A stretch of DNA of 64,000 nucleotides from Flavobacterium algicola. Its GTDB lineage: Bacteria > Bacteroidota > Bacteroidia > Flavobacteriales > Flavobacteriaceae. The position numbers and the translations under genes are program-made. Below, in pieces: positions 24,398 through 32,370 of this stretch. The notes beneath the pieces were generated by a model that saw only the letters and a program-made list of their open reading frames with translations, ran no database searches and was not told where the DNA came from. The DNA is taken from assembly GCF_022399565.1 (NCBI RefSeq), contig NZ_JAJTUT010000006.1, positions 124,001 to 188,000 on the forward strand, written 5' to 3'. Position 1 is the stretch's first letter. The number at the start of each line of letters is the position of its first letter.

Positions 24398-24472
24398 ATG
24401 GTTATAATTACAATTAAAAAATTTAAGATGGAATCGGTTGCTGTGTTTTGTACACAGAAACCTGCCTGTTGA
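24398..24472 (+). CDS. Leader peptide 2, ending FCTQKPAC
   Basis: Twenty-four codons (or 14 from the internal ATG at 24428) ending VFCTQKPAC. It has two Cys codons, one being the last codon before the stop. An early stem CTGTG/CACAG (24441-24457) lies inside the frame. Right after the stop, CCAAAAG (24476-24482) can pair with CTTTTGG (24507-24513), strengthened by an inner GTTTA/TAAAC stem. This blocks the terminator. A ribosome at the stop codon would hide CCAAAAG; one held at the first Cys codon would not. Sensing of Cys-tRNA is the natural reading, but it is inference. Confidence 0.65.
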   Translation: MVIITIKKFKMESVAVFCTQKPAC

Positions 24473-24501
24473 TACCCAAAAGAAACGTTTATAATTATAG
24501 T

Positions 24502-24537
24502 AAACCCTTTTGGCATCAAACCCAAAAGGGTTTTTTT
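24502..24537 (+). terminator. Attenuator terminator 2
   Basis: AAACCCTTTTGG pairs with CCAAAAGGGTTT around a short loop, followed by seven T. It is the second regulated terminator on the same predicted transcript, before the 66-codon gene. Confidence 0.85.
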
Positions 24538-24614
24538 GTATAAAAAATGGAAAGAATAACAAACAACAATAGAAACAATCATTAAATAAAGTAACACAAG
24601 TAAAAACAATCATT

Positions 24615-24815
24615 ATGAGAACAAGAAGAATCATCACAGGAGCAATCAATTTATTAAGGGGCAGGAGAGGTAGCCGTGTAGAAGCTGGAACAACTGAAGA
24701 GTTAACGAATACTAGATTTGGAATCACAGCAGGAGCCAAATTCAAAAACCAAAAAAATGTGGTAGACACATTATTATTAATGTACTCTAAGGAAAATGAA
24801 ACACTATTTATATAA
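24615..24815 (+). CDS. Small basic protein of unknown function behind two attenuators
   Basis: 66 residues. The N-terminal quarter is Arg-rich (MRTRRIITGAINLLRGRRGS); the rest is mixed, with EAGTTEELTNTRFGITAGAKF and a hydrophobic VVDTLLLMY near the end. Codon use resembles that of the neighbours. I recognise no family. It is the only sizeable frame between the promoter at 24180 with its two leader attenuators and the terminator at 24841, so it looks like the structural gene of that unit. Alternatively, it is a remnant of a longer gene, or the unit makes a regulatory RNA. Sulfur-related control is suggested by the Cys-containing leaders and by the flanking genes. Confidence 0.45.
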   Translation: MRTRRIITGAINLLRGRRGSRVEAGTTEELTNTRFGITAGAKFKNQKNVVDTLLLMYSKENETLFI

Positions 24816-24840
24816 TAAGTCTTTTGAAAAATTAGAATGT

Positions 24841-24889
24841 AACGCAAGTGTTCTCTGAGTGATTTTGTTCAGTTGGTACTTGCGTTTCT
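24841..24889 (+). terminator. Terminator of the tandem-attenuator unit
   Basis: AACGCAAGT at 24841-24849 pairs perfectly with ACTTGCGTT at 24878-24886; the loop is long (28 bases) and three T follow. It separates the small gene from the riboswitch downstream. Confidence 0.55.
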
Positions 24890-24930
24890 GTTTATACGGC
24901 TCTTAGGTTTGAAATCTCGTAGAGCAAAAT

Positions 24931-24961
24931 TTGTTTGTTTAAAAAAATAATAGTTTCTTTG
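24931..24961 (+). promoter_or_regulatory. Probable promoter of the SAM-I riboswitch transcript
   Basis: TTG at 24931-24933, a 20-base spacer and TTTCTTTG at 24954-24961 (one mismatch to TAnnTTTG). The riboswitch begins about 36 bases later. Confidence 0.5.
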
Positions 24962-24996
24962 CATATTAAATGTTCATAAACGTATTGAAATGTTAT

Positions 24997-25131
24997 AAAG
25001 AAAGGACGAGGGATTAGACCCGATGAAGCCTTAGCAACCCTTCGATTCATCGAAGAAGGTGCTGCATTCTACCACAAACTCTGTGGAATGATAACAACGC
25101 AAACTCTGCTAGTTTATGCAACTCTTTCTTT
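24997..25131 (+). ncRNA. SAM-I (S-box) riboswitch
   Basis: P1 is AAAGAAAG (24997-25004) / CTTTCTTT (25124-25131), a perfect match. Inside lie the conserved S-box blocks in order: GAGGGATTAGACCCGATGAA, GCCTTAGCAACC, AAGGTGCTGCATTC and GGAATGATAACA. SAM binding stabilises P1 and lowers expression. No clear terminator lies between P1 and the start codon at 25170, so control may act on translation or use a structure I cannot see. It precedes the MetX-aspartokinase-homoserine dehydrogenase gene, a fitting target. Confidence 0.93.
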
Positions 25132-25169
25132 CCCTTATAATATTTCCATAAAATCATTAATAACTCGAT

Positions 25170-28100
25170 TTGAAGTTGGAAAATAAACCATTGAATCTTA
25201 CTATATCTAATTTTGTTACCGAAAACGGTGCAAAATATCCAACTCTGGACCTCTCGTATCAAATTTTTGGTGCGCCATTACATACTGCTCCAATTATTTT
25301 GATCAATCATGCCTTAACAGGAAATTCACAAGTGATTGGCGAAACAGGGTGGTGGAATGACTTGGTAGGGATAGATAAAACTATTGAAGTTAGGAAGTAT
25401 ACAATTGTATCATTTGATGTTCCTGGCAATGGGTTCAACTCGGTGATCATAGAGAATTATCATGATTTTATAGCTAGAGATATTGCTAAAATTTTTATTG
25501 AAGGTCTTCGCTTTCTAAAAATCGATAATTTATTTGCTCTCATTGGTGGCTCTGTTGGCGGCGGAATTGCTTGGGAAATTTTGGCATTAGAACCAAAATT
25601 AGCGCAAAACTTTATTCCGATTGCAACCGACTGGAAATCGACTGACTGGTTAATTGCTAATTGCTTTTTGCAAGAGCAAATCCTTAACAATTCTAAAAAA
25701 CCGATTGAGGATGCCCGCATACATGCTATGCTATGCTACCGTACGCCCGAATCCTTCAAAGAAAAATTTAATAGGCATACTACCGAGCAGCTAGAGACCT
25801 TTCAAGTTGAAAGTTGGTTGAATTATCATGGTGAAAAATTAGGAAAGCGTTTTCAGCTATCTGCATACAAAATGATGAACCAACTGCTTAAAACGATTGA
25901 CATCACACGCAACCGTGAGTCACTAGAGTCGGTGATTTCAAAGGTAGATGCCAATATATATATCGTAGGTATTAATTCAGACTTGTTTTTTACAGCAAAA
26001 GAGAATAAAGATACTTACAACGAGATTAAGAAATTCAAAAATAATGTATTCTACAGTGAGATTGATTCCCAACATGGGCACGATGCTTTCTTAATGGAGT
26101 ACGAGCAATTAGACAATTTGTTAGAAGTTGTTTTTAAAAATAAAAAACAGATGAAAATAGTAAAATTTGGCGGTAAATCTTTAGCCAACGGTGAAGGTAT
26201 AAACAAAGTATTGGATATTGTAGTTGGTAAAATTAAGCAAAATGAAAAAATTGCGATTGTTGTTTCTGCTAGAGGAAATGCGACTGATGAACTTGATGAT
26301 ATTTTAACCATCGCTGCCAAAAATGGGAATTACAAGCCTTTACTAGAAAGTTTCAAAACGTATCAAAAAGATGGCTTTGAAGCGGTCGATTTTTCACAAG
26401 AATTCGAGAAGCTTGATAAATTATTTGAAGGTGTAAGTTTGATAGGCGATTTCAGCGCCAAGATCCAAGACCAAATTTTAGCACAAGGAGAATTAGTATC
26501 TGCAAAATTGTTAGTTTTTCTGCTAAACAAACGTGGCATTGCGGCTAAGTTAGCTGATACTAGAGAGTTGATTGTTACCGATTCTAATTTTGGTGACGCA
26601 CAACCCTTGGACGCTGTTTCGAAGAAAAATGTGATTCAGATTTTCAAAGATAATAAAGATGTTGTTTTAGTAATCACAGGTTTTATAGCTTCAAATGTTA
26701 AGAACGAAACAACCACATTAGGTAGAAACGGAAGCAACTATACTGCTTCTTTGATTGCTAACTACATCAATGCGGAAGAATTACAAAATTATACACACGT
26801 TGACGGAATTTACACAGCCAACCCAGAAATGGTTTTGGATGCTAAAAAAATTGAGCATTTATCGTATAATGAAGCTAATGAGATGGCTAATTTTGGAGCG
26901 AATATTTTGCATGCCAAAACAATCATTCCGTTATTAGAGAAAAATATTCCATTGCGTATTCTAAATACATTTAACAATGAAAATCAAGGAACATTAATTA
27001 CTAGTAATTCGAACAAAGAAGGAATTAAAACCCTTTCAGTATTAGAAAATGTTGCATTGGTGAATCTTGAAGGTCGTGGATTACTCGGGAAAACGGGAGT
27101 TGATGCCCGTATCTTTAGAGTAATGGGAGACAACAACATCAGTGTGAGTATTATTTCGCAAGGATCTTCAGAAAGAGGTATTGGTTTGGTGGTAGATGCT
27201 GACCAAGCTACTAAAGCCATGATTGAATTGGAAAAAGAATTCGAAAATGATTTTTATTCTAAAGATGTAAATAAAATTTCGGTTACGGACAATGTATCTG
27301 TAATTTCGATTATTGGTCAAGATTTAAGTACTTTTCACAAACCGTACACGGCTTTGATTCGTAATAATATTGTTCCTATTTTATTTAATAACACGGTTAC
27401 GGGTAAAAATGTGAGTTTGGTAGTTCAAAAAACAGAACTTAAAAAAGCACTAAATGTTATTCATGGTGAAATCTTTGGAGTAGCCAAGAAAATCAACCTT
27501 GTTATTTTTGGGCATGGACTAGTTGGAGGGACTTTGATTAATCAAATCCTAGAATCTGCCGATGCCATCGAGAAAAGAAAAGGGGTGAAATTAAACATTT
27601 TTGCTATCGCTAATTCTAAGAGTGCTTTGTTAAATAATCATGGAGTTTCTCTAGATTGGAAAAATGAGCTCCAGAATAGTGGTGTTGCTTATACTATTGA
27701 AGATATTATTGCTTACGCTAAAGAAAATCACTTGGCCAACTTAATTGCGGTAGACAATACAGCAAGTGCGGCTTTTGTAGAGAACTATATCAAACTGGCA
27801 CAAAACGGTTTTGACTTGATTTCGTCTAACAAAGTGGCGAACACCTTAAGTTATGATTTTTACAAAGAATTGAGAGATACATTAGAGACCAATCAAAAAA
27901 GTTATCTGTACGAAACCAACGTAGGAGCAGGTTTGCCATTGATTGATACTATCAAATTATTACATCTTTCTGGTGAAAACATCACAAAGATCAAAGGAGT
28001 CTTTTCTGGAACATTAAGTTATTTGTTCAATCATTTTTCAGCCTTAGATATTCCATTTAGCGAAATACTACGTCAAGCTATAGATAGTGGTTTTACAGAA

Positions 28101-28562
28101 CCAGACCCAAGAGAAGACTTATGCGGAAACGACGTAGGTAGAAAGTTATTGATTTTGGCTAGAGAATTGGACTTGCAAAATGAGTTCAGCGAAGTACAAA
28201 TTCAGAATCTTATTCCGGACCACCTTCGTGAAGGATCAGCGGCAGATTTCTTAACGAAGTTGCAAGAATTTGATCCCATTTACGACAAAATTAAATCAGA
28301 ACAAAAACCAAATCACGTACTGCGTTACATAGGTGAATTGTCTGGAGACTTGCAAAACGATAAAGGAAACCTAGAGGTTAAATTAGTATCAGTTCCAATG
28401 GACACTGCTTTGGGTGGGTTGAAAGGATCTGATTCTTTCTTTGAAATATACACAGAATCATATGGTGATCGTCCGATCGTAATCCAAGGAGCCGGCGCCG
28501 GTTCTGCAGTAACTGCAAGAGGGGTTTTTGGAGATGTTTTGAGAGTTTCGGATAAGGGATAG
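25170..28562 (+). CDS. Fused homoserine O-acyltransferase (MetX-like), aspartate kinase and homoserine dehydrogenase
   Basis: 1130 residues from a TTG. Residues 1-325 form a MetX-type alpha/beta hydrolase: NHALTGNS (oxyanion region), nucleophile Ser128 in GGSVGGG, Asp271 and His304 (GHDAF). Residues 328-770 form an aspartokinase (MKIVKFGGKSLANGEG) with two ACT domains from about residue 620. Residues 773-1130 form a homoserine dehydrogenase (VIFGHGLVGGTLINQ; GTLSYLFN; GAGAGSAVTARGVF). It would turn aspartate into aspartyl phosphate, make homoserine from aspartate semialdehyde, and acylate it. The semialdehyde dehydrogenase is not encoded here. The kinase part begins with its own Met (26151), which could mark the old gene start. 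The gene is under the SAM-I riboswitch. Confidence 0.9.
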   Translation: MKLENKPLNLTISNFVTENGAKYPTLDLSYQIFGAPLHTAPIILINHALTGNSQVIGETGWWNDLVGIDKTIEVRKYTIVSFDVPGNGFNSVIIENYHDFIARDIAKIFIEGLRFLKIDNLFALIGGSVGGGIAWEILALEPKLAQNFIPIATDWKSTDWLIANCFLQEQILNNSKKPIEDARIHAMLCYRTPESFKEKFNRHTTEQLETFQVESWLNYHGEKLGKRFQLSAYKMMNQLLKTIDITRNRESLESVISKVDANIYIVGINSDLFFTAKENKDTYNEIKKFKNNVFYSEIDSQHGHDAFLMEYEQLDNLLEVVFKNKKQMKIVKFGGKSLANGEGINKVLDIVVGKIKQNEKIAIVVSARGNATDELDDILTIAAKNGNYKPLLESFKTYQKDGFEAVDFSQEFEKLDKLFEGVSLIGDFSAKIQDQILAQGELVSAKLLVFLLNKRGIAAKLADTRELIVTDSNFGDAQPLDAVSKKNVIQIFKDNKDVVLVITGFIASNVKNETTTLGRNGSNYTASLIANYINAEELQNYTHVDGIYTANPEMVLDAKKIEHLSYNEANEMANFGANILHAKTIIPLLEKNIPLRILNTFNNENQGTLITSNSNKEGIKTLSVLENVALVNLEGRGLLGKTGVDARIFRVMGDNNISVSIISQGSSERGIGLVVDADQATKAMIELEKEFENDFYSKDVNKISVTDNVSVISIIGQDLSTFHKPYTALIRNNIVPILFNNTVTGKNVSLVVQKTELKKALNVIHGEIFGVAKKINLVIFGHGLVGGTLINQILESADAIEKRKGVKLNIFAIANSKSALLNNHGVSLDWKNELQNSGVAYTIEDIIAYAKENHLANLIAVDNTASAAFVENYIKLAQNGFDLISSNKVANTLSYDFYKELRDTLETNQKSYLYETNVGAGLPLIDTIKLLHLSGENITKIKGVFSGTLSYLFNHFSALDIPFSEILRQAIDSGFTEPDPREDLCGNDVGRKLLILARELDLQNEFSEVQIQNLIPDHLREGSAADFLTKLQEFDPIYDKIKSEQKPNHVLRYIGELSGDLQNDKGNLEVKLVSVPMDTALGGLKGSDSFFEIYTESYGDRPIVIQGAGAGSAVTARGVFGDVLRVSDKG

Positions 28563-28636
28563 TTTTCAGGTCAGCATTTAACTTGTTAGAGCAAATAATA
28601 ATATTGCAAAGATTGAAACATAAAATAATTATAAAC

Positions 28637-28661
28637 TTGGCGCCATAGCGTCTTAGCGGTT
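28637..28661 (+). repeat. Short interspersed repeat (TAGCGTCTT-GCGGT type)
   Basis: GGCGCCATAGCGTCTTAGCG followed by GTTAA lies 20 bases before the osmC-like start codon. A close relative, GCGCTCTAGCGTCTTTGCGG followed by TAAA, lies at 39931-39953 just before metH-N. Both are in the same position relative to a gene start. The role is unknown. Confidence 0.5.
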
Positions 28662-28681
28662 AATAAAAAAATCATTAGATA

Positions 28682-29116
28682 ATGAAAATTACATTAAACA
28701 GAGTAAATGAGAATTTCCACTTCGAATTAAAAAACGATCGTGGACATATAGTAAATGTAGATGCGCGTCCGGATTTTGGAGGAAATGATATGGGACCAAG
28801 CCCAATGGAGTTAGTATTAATGGGTGTTGCAGGATGTAGCGCTATCGATATGATTTCGATCCTTAAAAAACAACGTCAAGAAATAACCTCTTTTAAAGCT
28901 GAGGTTGAGGGAGAGCGCCAACAAGTAGGTGATGCTAAACCATTCAAAGATATTTATTTGGTTTTCACTTTAGAAGGAAATATTAAAGAAGACAAAGCTG
29001 CCAAAGCTGCTCAACTTTCTTTCGATAAATATTGTTCCGTTTCTAAGACATTAGAGCCTACAGCAACGATACATTATAAAGTTGTGTTGAATGGAGTAGA
29101 ATTAGCTAAGATCTAA
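28682..29116 (+). CDS. OsmC family protein
   Basis: 144 residues. OsmC-type thiol peroxidase fold: GPSPMELVLMGVAGCSAIDMI holds the first reactive Cys (about residue 59), and DKYCSVSKTL holds the second (about residue 120). The Glu in SPMELV and the spacing of the cysteines fit the YhfA/OsmC-like group. These enzymes reduce organic hydroperoxides, or act on sulfur species, in the cytosol. The gene lies 120 bases after the fused methionine gene and before a second sulfhydrylase gene, so a link to sulfur metabolism or to oxidative stress from sulfur handling is plausible. The exact substrate is unknown. Confidence 0.85.
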   Translation: MKITLNRVNENFHFELKNDRGHIVNVDARPDFGGNDMGPSPMELVLMGVAGCSAIDMISILKKQRQEITSFKAEVEGERQQVGDAKPFKDIYLVFTLEGNIKEDKAAKAAQLSFDKYCSVSKTLEPTATIHYKVVLNGVELAKI

Positions 29117-29263
29117 GTTTTTTTATTAAAAAAGAACAACAACAGATTAATTAATTCTTTTGAATTTTTCAATTTGTGAAATTTACAATAATCTGAATTC
29201 GTGCAAATTTACTTCGTCAGTTCGCTGTCGCTCGTGTGTGCAATTCGTGTTAAAAAGAAAAAA

Positions 29264-30436
29264 ATGAACGAACAAGAATTTGGTTTTGAAACCGAAGCCA
29301 TACGTACCCAATTAGAAAGAACACAATATTTAGAGCATTCAGTGCCGTTATACTTAACGTCAAGTTTTGTATTTGAAGATGCCGAAGACATGCGCGCCTC
29401 CTTTGCAGATGAGAAGGATAGAAATATATACAGTCGTTACAGCAACCCAAACAATAATGAGTTTGTAGAGAAAGTATGCAAAATGGAAGGAGCAGAAACT
29501 GGTTTTGCCTTTGCATCTGGTATGGCCGCTGTGTATTCTACTTTGGCTGCCTTGTTAAAGTCTGGCGATCACATTGTATCAGCAGGTAGTGTTTTTGGAG
29601 CGACACACTCCTTATTTGTTAATTACTTTCCGAAATGGGGAATTGAAACTACCTATTTTGATATCGATAAGCCAGAGACTATTGAAAGTTGTATTACGCC
29701 AAATACTAAAATTCTTTTTGCAGAGTCACCAACCAATCCAGCGGTAGATATTATTGATTTGGAATTGCTAGGAGAGATTGCAAAAAAGCACAATTTGATC
29801 TTGATTATCGACAACTGTTTTGCAACACCTTATTTGCAGCAACCTATCAAATGGGGGGCACATTTAGTCGTGCATTCGGCTACTAAATTGATGGACGGTC
29901 AAGGGAGAGTTTTAGGTGGAGTAACGGTAGGAAGCGCAGAATTGATTCAGAAAATCTATTTATTTTCACGTCTTACGGGGCCATCATTATCGCCATTTAA
30001 TGCGTGGGTTTTGTCCAAAAGTTTAGAAACATTGGCGATTCGTTTGGACAGACATTGTGAGAATGCTTTGAAAGTTGCGGAATTTTTAGAAACACAACCA
30101 AATGTGAATAAGGTGAAATATCCGTTCTTGAAATCGCATCCTCAATATGACATTGCGCAAAAGCAAATGAAAGCAGGTGGTAACATTGTGGCATTCGAAA
30201 TTAAAGGAGGACTAGAAGCAGGAAGAACATTTTTGAATAAAATAAAATTGTGTTCGCTTTCACCAAATTTAGGAGATACAAGAACGATAGTTACACATCC
30301 AGCCTCTACAACACATAGCAAATTATCAGTAGACGAACGTTTAAAAGTTAGTATTACAGACGGTTTGGTACGTGTTTCTGTAGGTTTAGAAACCGTAGCA
30401 GATGTGATTGCGGATTTGGAGCAAGCATTGTTATAA
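29264..30436 (+). CDS. Homoserine sulfhydrylase / cystathionine synthase-type enzyme (MetZ-like)
   Basis: 390 residues from the ATG at 29264; an upstream TTG frame start at 29201 adds repeat-like sequence and is rejected. PLP enzyme of the Cys/Met metabolism family: FETEAIRTQLERTQYLEHSVPLYLTSSF at the start, FASGMAAVYSTLAAL, and the cofactor lysine in HSATKLMDGQGRVLGG. The length and the DGQGRVLGG motif are closest to O-succinylhomoserine sulfhydrylase (MetZ), but cystathionine gamma-synthase or lyase activity cannot be excluded. It differs clearly from MetY at 22.5 kb, so the cell may have two entry routes for sulfide. A terminator follows. Confidence 0.85.
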   Translation: MNEQEFGFETEAIRTQLERTQYLEHSVPLYLTSSFVFEDAEDMRASFADEKDRNIYSRYSNPNNNEFVEKVCKMEGAETGFAFASGMAAVYSTLAALLKSGDHIVSAGSVFGATHSLFVNYFPKWGIETTYFDIDKPETIESCITPNTKILFAESPTNPAVDIIDLELLGEIAKKHNLILIIDNCFATPYLQQPIKWGAHLVVHSATKLMDGQGRVLGGVTVGSAELIQKIYLFSRLTGPSLSPFNAWVLSKSLETLAIRLDRHCENALKVAEFLETQPNVNKVKYPFLKSHPQYDIAQKQMKAGGNIVAFEIKGGLEAGRTFLNKIKLCSLSPNLGDTRTIVTHPASTTHSKLSVDERLKVSITDGLVRVSVGLETVADVIADLEQALL

Positions 30437-30444
30437 ATATTTAA

Positions 30445-30500
30445 GATTGTAGATTAACGATTTTTGATTGCAGATTTCTGTAAATCAAAAATCGTTTTCT
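30445..30500 (+). terminator. Terminator after the metZ-like gene, inside a degenerate repeat
   Basis: AACGATTTTTGATT (30455-30468) pairs with AAATCAAAAATCGTT, followed by TTCTTT. The preceding bases 30445-30478 have the GATT-TAGATT-CAGATT rhythm seen again at 44844-44878 before metF, so the terminator has formed within a repeat-like sequence. Confidence 0.65.
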
Positions 30501-30599
30501 TTATGTTTATTAGTTCAAAAGACATATTTTTGTTTTTATTGTGATTAGGGTTGCCCATTTTTATAAAATCCTAAATATCAATTCTTAAATCCTCAAATA

Positions 30600-31010
30600 A
30601 TGCTTTCAAAAAAAACAAAATACGGAATCAAAGCGTTGACTTTTTTGGCTCGCCAAGAAAACCAAACTCCGGTAGCTATTGCTGATATTGCAAAGTCTGA
30701 AAATATTTCAACTAAGTTTTTGGAAAGTATTTTGTTATTATTGCGTCACTCAGGTTTCCTAGGTGCAAAAAAAGGAAAAGGTGGAGGCTATTATTTGATC
30801 AAAGAACCATCAGAAATAAATATGGCGAAAGTATATCGTATTCTCGAAGGACCTATCGCTTTATTGCCATGCGCTAGTCACAACTTTTATGAAAAATGTG
30901 AAGATTGTACCGATGAAGCTACTTGTGCGGTACGTAAGCTAATGACTGAAGTGAGAGATAATACGCTTAAAATTCTAGAAAATAATTCGCTTGCAGATAT
31001 TGCTTTTTAG
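30600..31010 (+). CDS. Rrf2 family transcriptional regulator
   Basis: 136 residues. The winged helix at the N-terminus (MLSKKTKYGIKALTFLAR, then IADIAKSENISTKFLESILLLLRHSG and GAKKGKGGGYYL) is the standard Rrf2 layout. Towards the C-terminus four cysteines, Cys91, Cys100, Cys103 and Cys109 (C-x8-C-x2-C-x5-C), could bind an Fe-S cluster or zinc. Rrf2 proteins include IscR and the cysteine regulator CymR. Position between methionine and sulfate genes suggests control of sulfur assimilation. The near-identical 17-base motifs upstream of tauE and cysH are candidate operators. That link is inference. Confidence 0.88.
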   Translation: MLSKKTKYGIKALTFLARQENQTPVAIADIAKSENISTKFLESILLLLRHSGFLGAKKGKGGGYYLIKEPSEINMAKVYRILEGPIALLPCASHNFYEKCEDCTDEATCAVRKLMTEVRDNTLKILENNSLADIAF

Positions 31011-31027
31011 AGAAAAGATGATAAAAA

Positions 31028-31067
31028 TAAAATACCCTTTCTATTTGAATAGAAAGGGTATTTTTAT
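31028..31067. terminator. Bidirectional terminator between rrf2 and tauE genes
   Basis: A perfect stem, AAAATACCCTTTCTATT with its complement, with a two-base loop and T-run. It serves the convergent genes on either side. Confidence 0.9.
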
Positions 31068-31102
31068 TTTTATAAAGTGATGCAAAGCATTTTTGCAGGC
31101 TT

Positions 31103-31885
31103 CTAGAAAATTAATTTATAGCCTACAAAGAATAACATTATGGCAATTGCATTTCTAAGAATTAAGTCAGGTACCTTACCGCTCAACATACTTCCTAAGA
31201 AAATTCCAGGAAGAGAACCTATTAGTAATTGACCAAGCAAACCAATGTCCAAATTTCCCATTGAAGCGTGACCCAAACCAGCAACAAGAGTTAATGGTAC
31301 TGCATGTGCAATTTCGGTTCCTACTAATTTTGGTGTAGGTAGTAAAGGATACAAGAAAAATAAAGTTACAGTACCCAATGCACCTGCTCCAATTGATGTC
31401 AATGTTACAGTAGCACCTAGTAAAACTCCAATGGCAATAGTCAACATATTCTGGGTTGTACTTTCAGTATGAAATTTATCTCCAGAATGTTTTTGAGAGT
31501 ATTTCATAATCTTATTTTTAAACACCACGGCAACAGATGTGAAAAGCAAGGCCCATCCCAAACTATATTTTATTATCGAGTTTATATTTGAGATATCAGT
31601 CTTGATGCTATCAAGAATCCATAAGGTTATAAGTGCTGCTGGAACACTACCTAGAGACAGGTAACCTGTAATTTTCCAGTTAATATTACTTTTCCTGTGG
31701 TGTACAAATACACCTCCCATTTTTGTAAAGGCGGCATATAATAAATCGGTACCTACTGCTGTAGTTGGCGGAATTCCAAACCATAATAAAATCGGAGTCA
31801 TCAGTGAGCCACCACCAACTCCTGTTAATCCGACTACAAAGCCGACTACCAAACCAGCTATAATAAATCCTACTTGAAAATCCAT
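31103..31885 (-). CDS. TauE/SafE family sulfite/anion exporter
   Basis: 260 residues from the ATG at 31885; the longer frame from 31903 starts inside the -7 promoter element. Eight or so membrane helices, with the two internal repeats typical of TauE/SafE (GFIIAGLVVGFVVGLTGVGGGSLMTPILL near the start, and GVLLGATVTLTSIGAGALGTV in the second half). The family moves sulfite, sulfoacetate or related anions across the inner membrane. It is divergent from the sulfate-reduction genes and has the same candidate operator in its promoter, so it probably handles an intermediate of that pathway, though direction and substrate are not proven. Confidence 0.88.
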   Translation of the reverse strand: MDFQVGFIIAGLVVGFVVGLTGVGGGSLMTPILLWFGIPPTTAVGTDLLYAAFTKMGGVFVHHRKSNINWKITGYLSLGSVPAALITLWILDSIKTDISNINSIIKYSLGWALLFTSVAVVFKNKIMKYSQKHSGDKFHTESTTQNMLTIAIGVLLGATVTLTSIGAGALGTVTLFFLYPLLPTPKLVGTEIAHAVPLTLVAGLGHASMGNLDIGLLGQLLIGSLPGIFLGSMLSGKVPDLILRNAIAIMLFFVGYKLIF

Positions 31886-31900
31886 GATAATAATTTTTTG

Positions 31901-31943
31901 CAAAGTTAAAATTATTTGTTATTAATCCTATCGGTTTAGTAGA
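31901..31943 (-). promoter_or_regulatory. tauE promoter with candidate Rrf2 operator
   Basis: On the minus strand TAACTTTG (31908-31901) is the -7 element; the ATG follows after only 15 bases. The motif TCTACTAAACCGATAGG (31943-31927) sits over the -33 region and differs from the motif in the cysH promoter (32323-32339) at one position of 17. A repressor bound here would block the polymerase. Confidence 0.6.
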
Positions 31944-32285
31944 GTTTATGATATTTATTTTTGTTATCCGTTTAAAGAACTGATTGTTAGTTGTTTATTT
32001 TTTACTTTTTTAGCGGTAGTCGAAAATACAAATAACTCAAAAGCATCAAGAATCCATATATTGCTATTTTTTTATGTTGATACGTAGCTCTAGATTCATT
32101 ACTATTATTTATTAATTAGAAAACTTCGTTGCAAATGCACTGTCTTAGATCTTTCACCAAATTAGAGCTACTAATTACATGATTTTATTCTAAAATGCTG
32201 TCTTATAGAAGTGTAAGTAACTCACTTTGGTTATGTATTGATAATTTCACGATGCTAAACTTCTGCAAAAAGATGTTGTTTTGTT

Positions 32286-32339
32286 TTGTATTTTCAAAAT
32301 AAGTAGTACTTTTGCAGAGTAATCTACTAATCCGATAGG
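32286..32339 (+). promoter_or_regulatory. cys operon promoter with candidate Rrf2 operator
   Basis: TTG at 32286-32288, 18 bases, then TACTTTTG at 32307-32314. The operator-like TCTACTAATCCGATAGG at 32323-32339 covers the start of transcription, consistent with repression. It matches the tauE site at 16 of 17 positions. The rest of the 31944-32285 gap shows nothing that I can name. Confidence 0.65.
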
Positions 32340-32370
32340 GTAATAGGTTTTGAAATTAAAAACAAATCAA

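Noticed and set aside
24548..24586. Twelve-codon frame MERITNNNRNNH after attenuator 2 as a fourth leader
   Set aside because: No following terminator or pairing; its low-complexity codons fit an unstructured leader.
24377..24847. 156-residue frame on the minus strand opposite the two leaders and the small gene
   Set aside because: Hydrophobic, Phe/Tyr-heavy translation typical of antisense AT-rich sequence; it runs through two hairpins and has no promoter or known motif.
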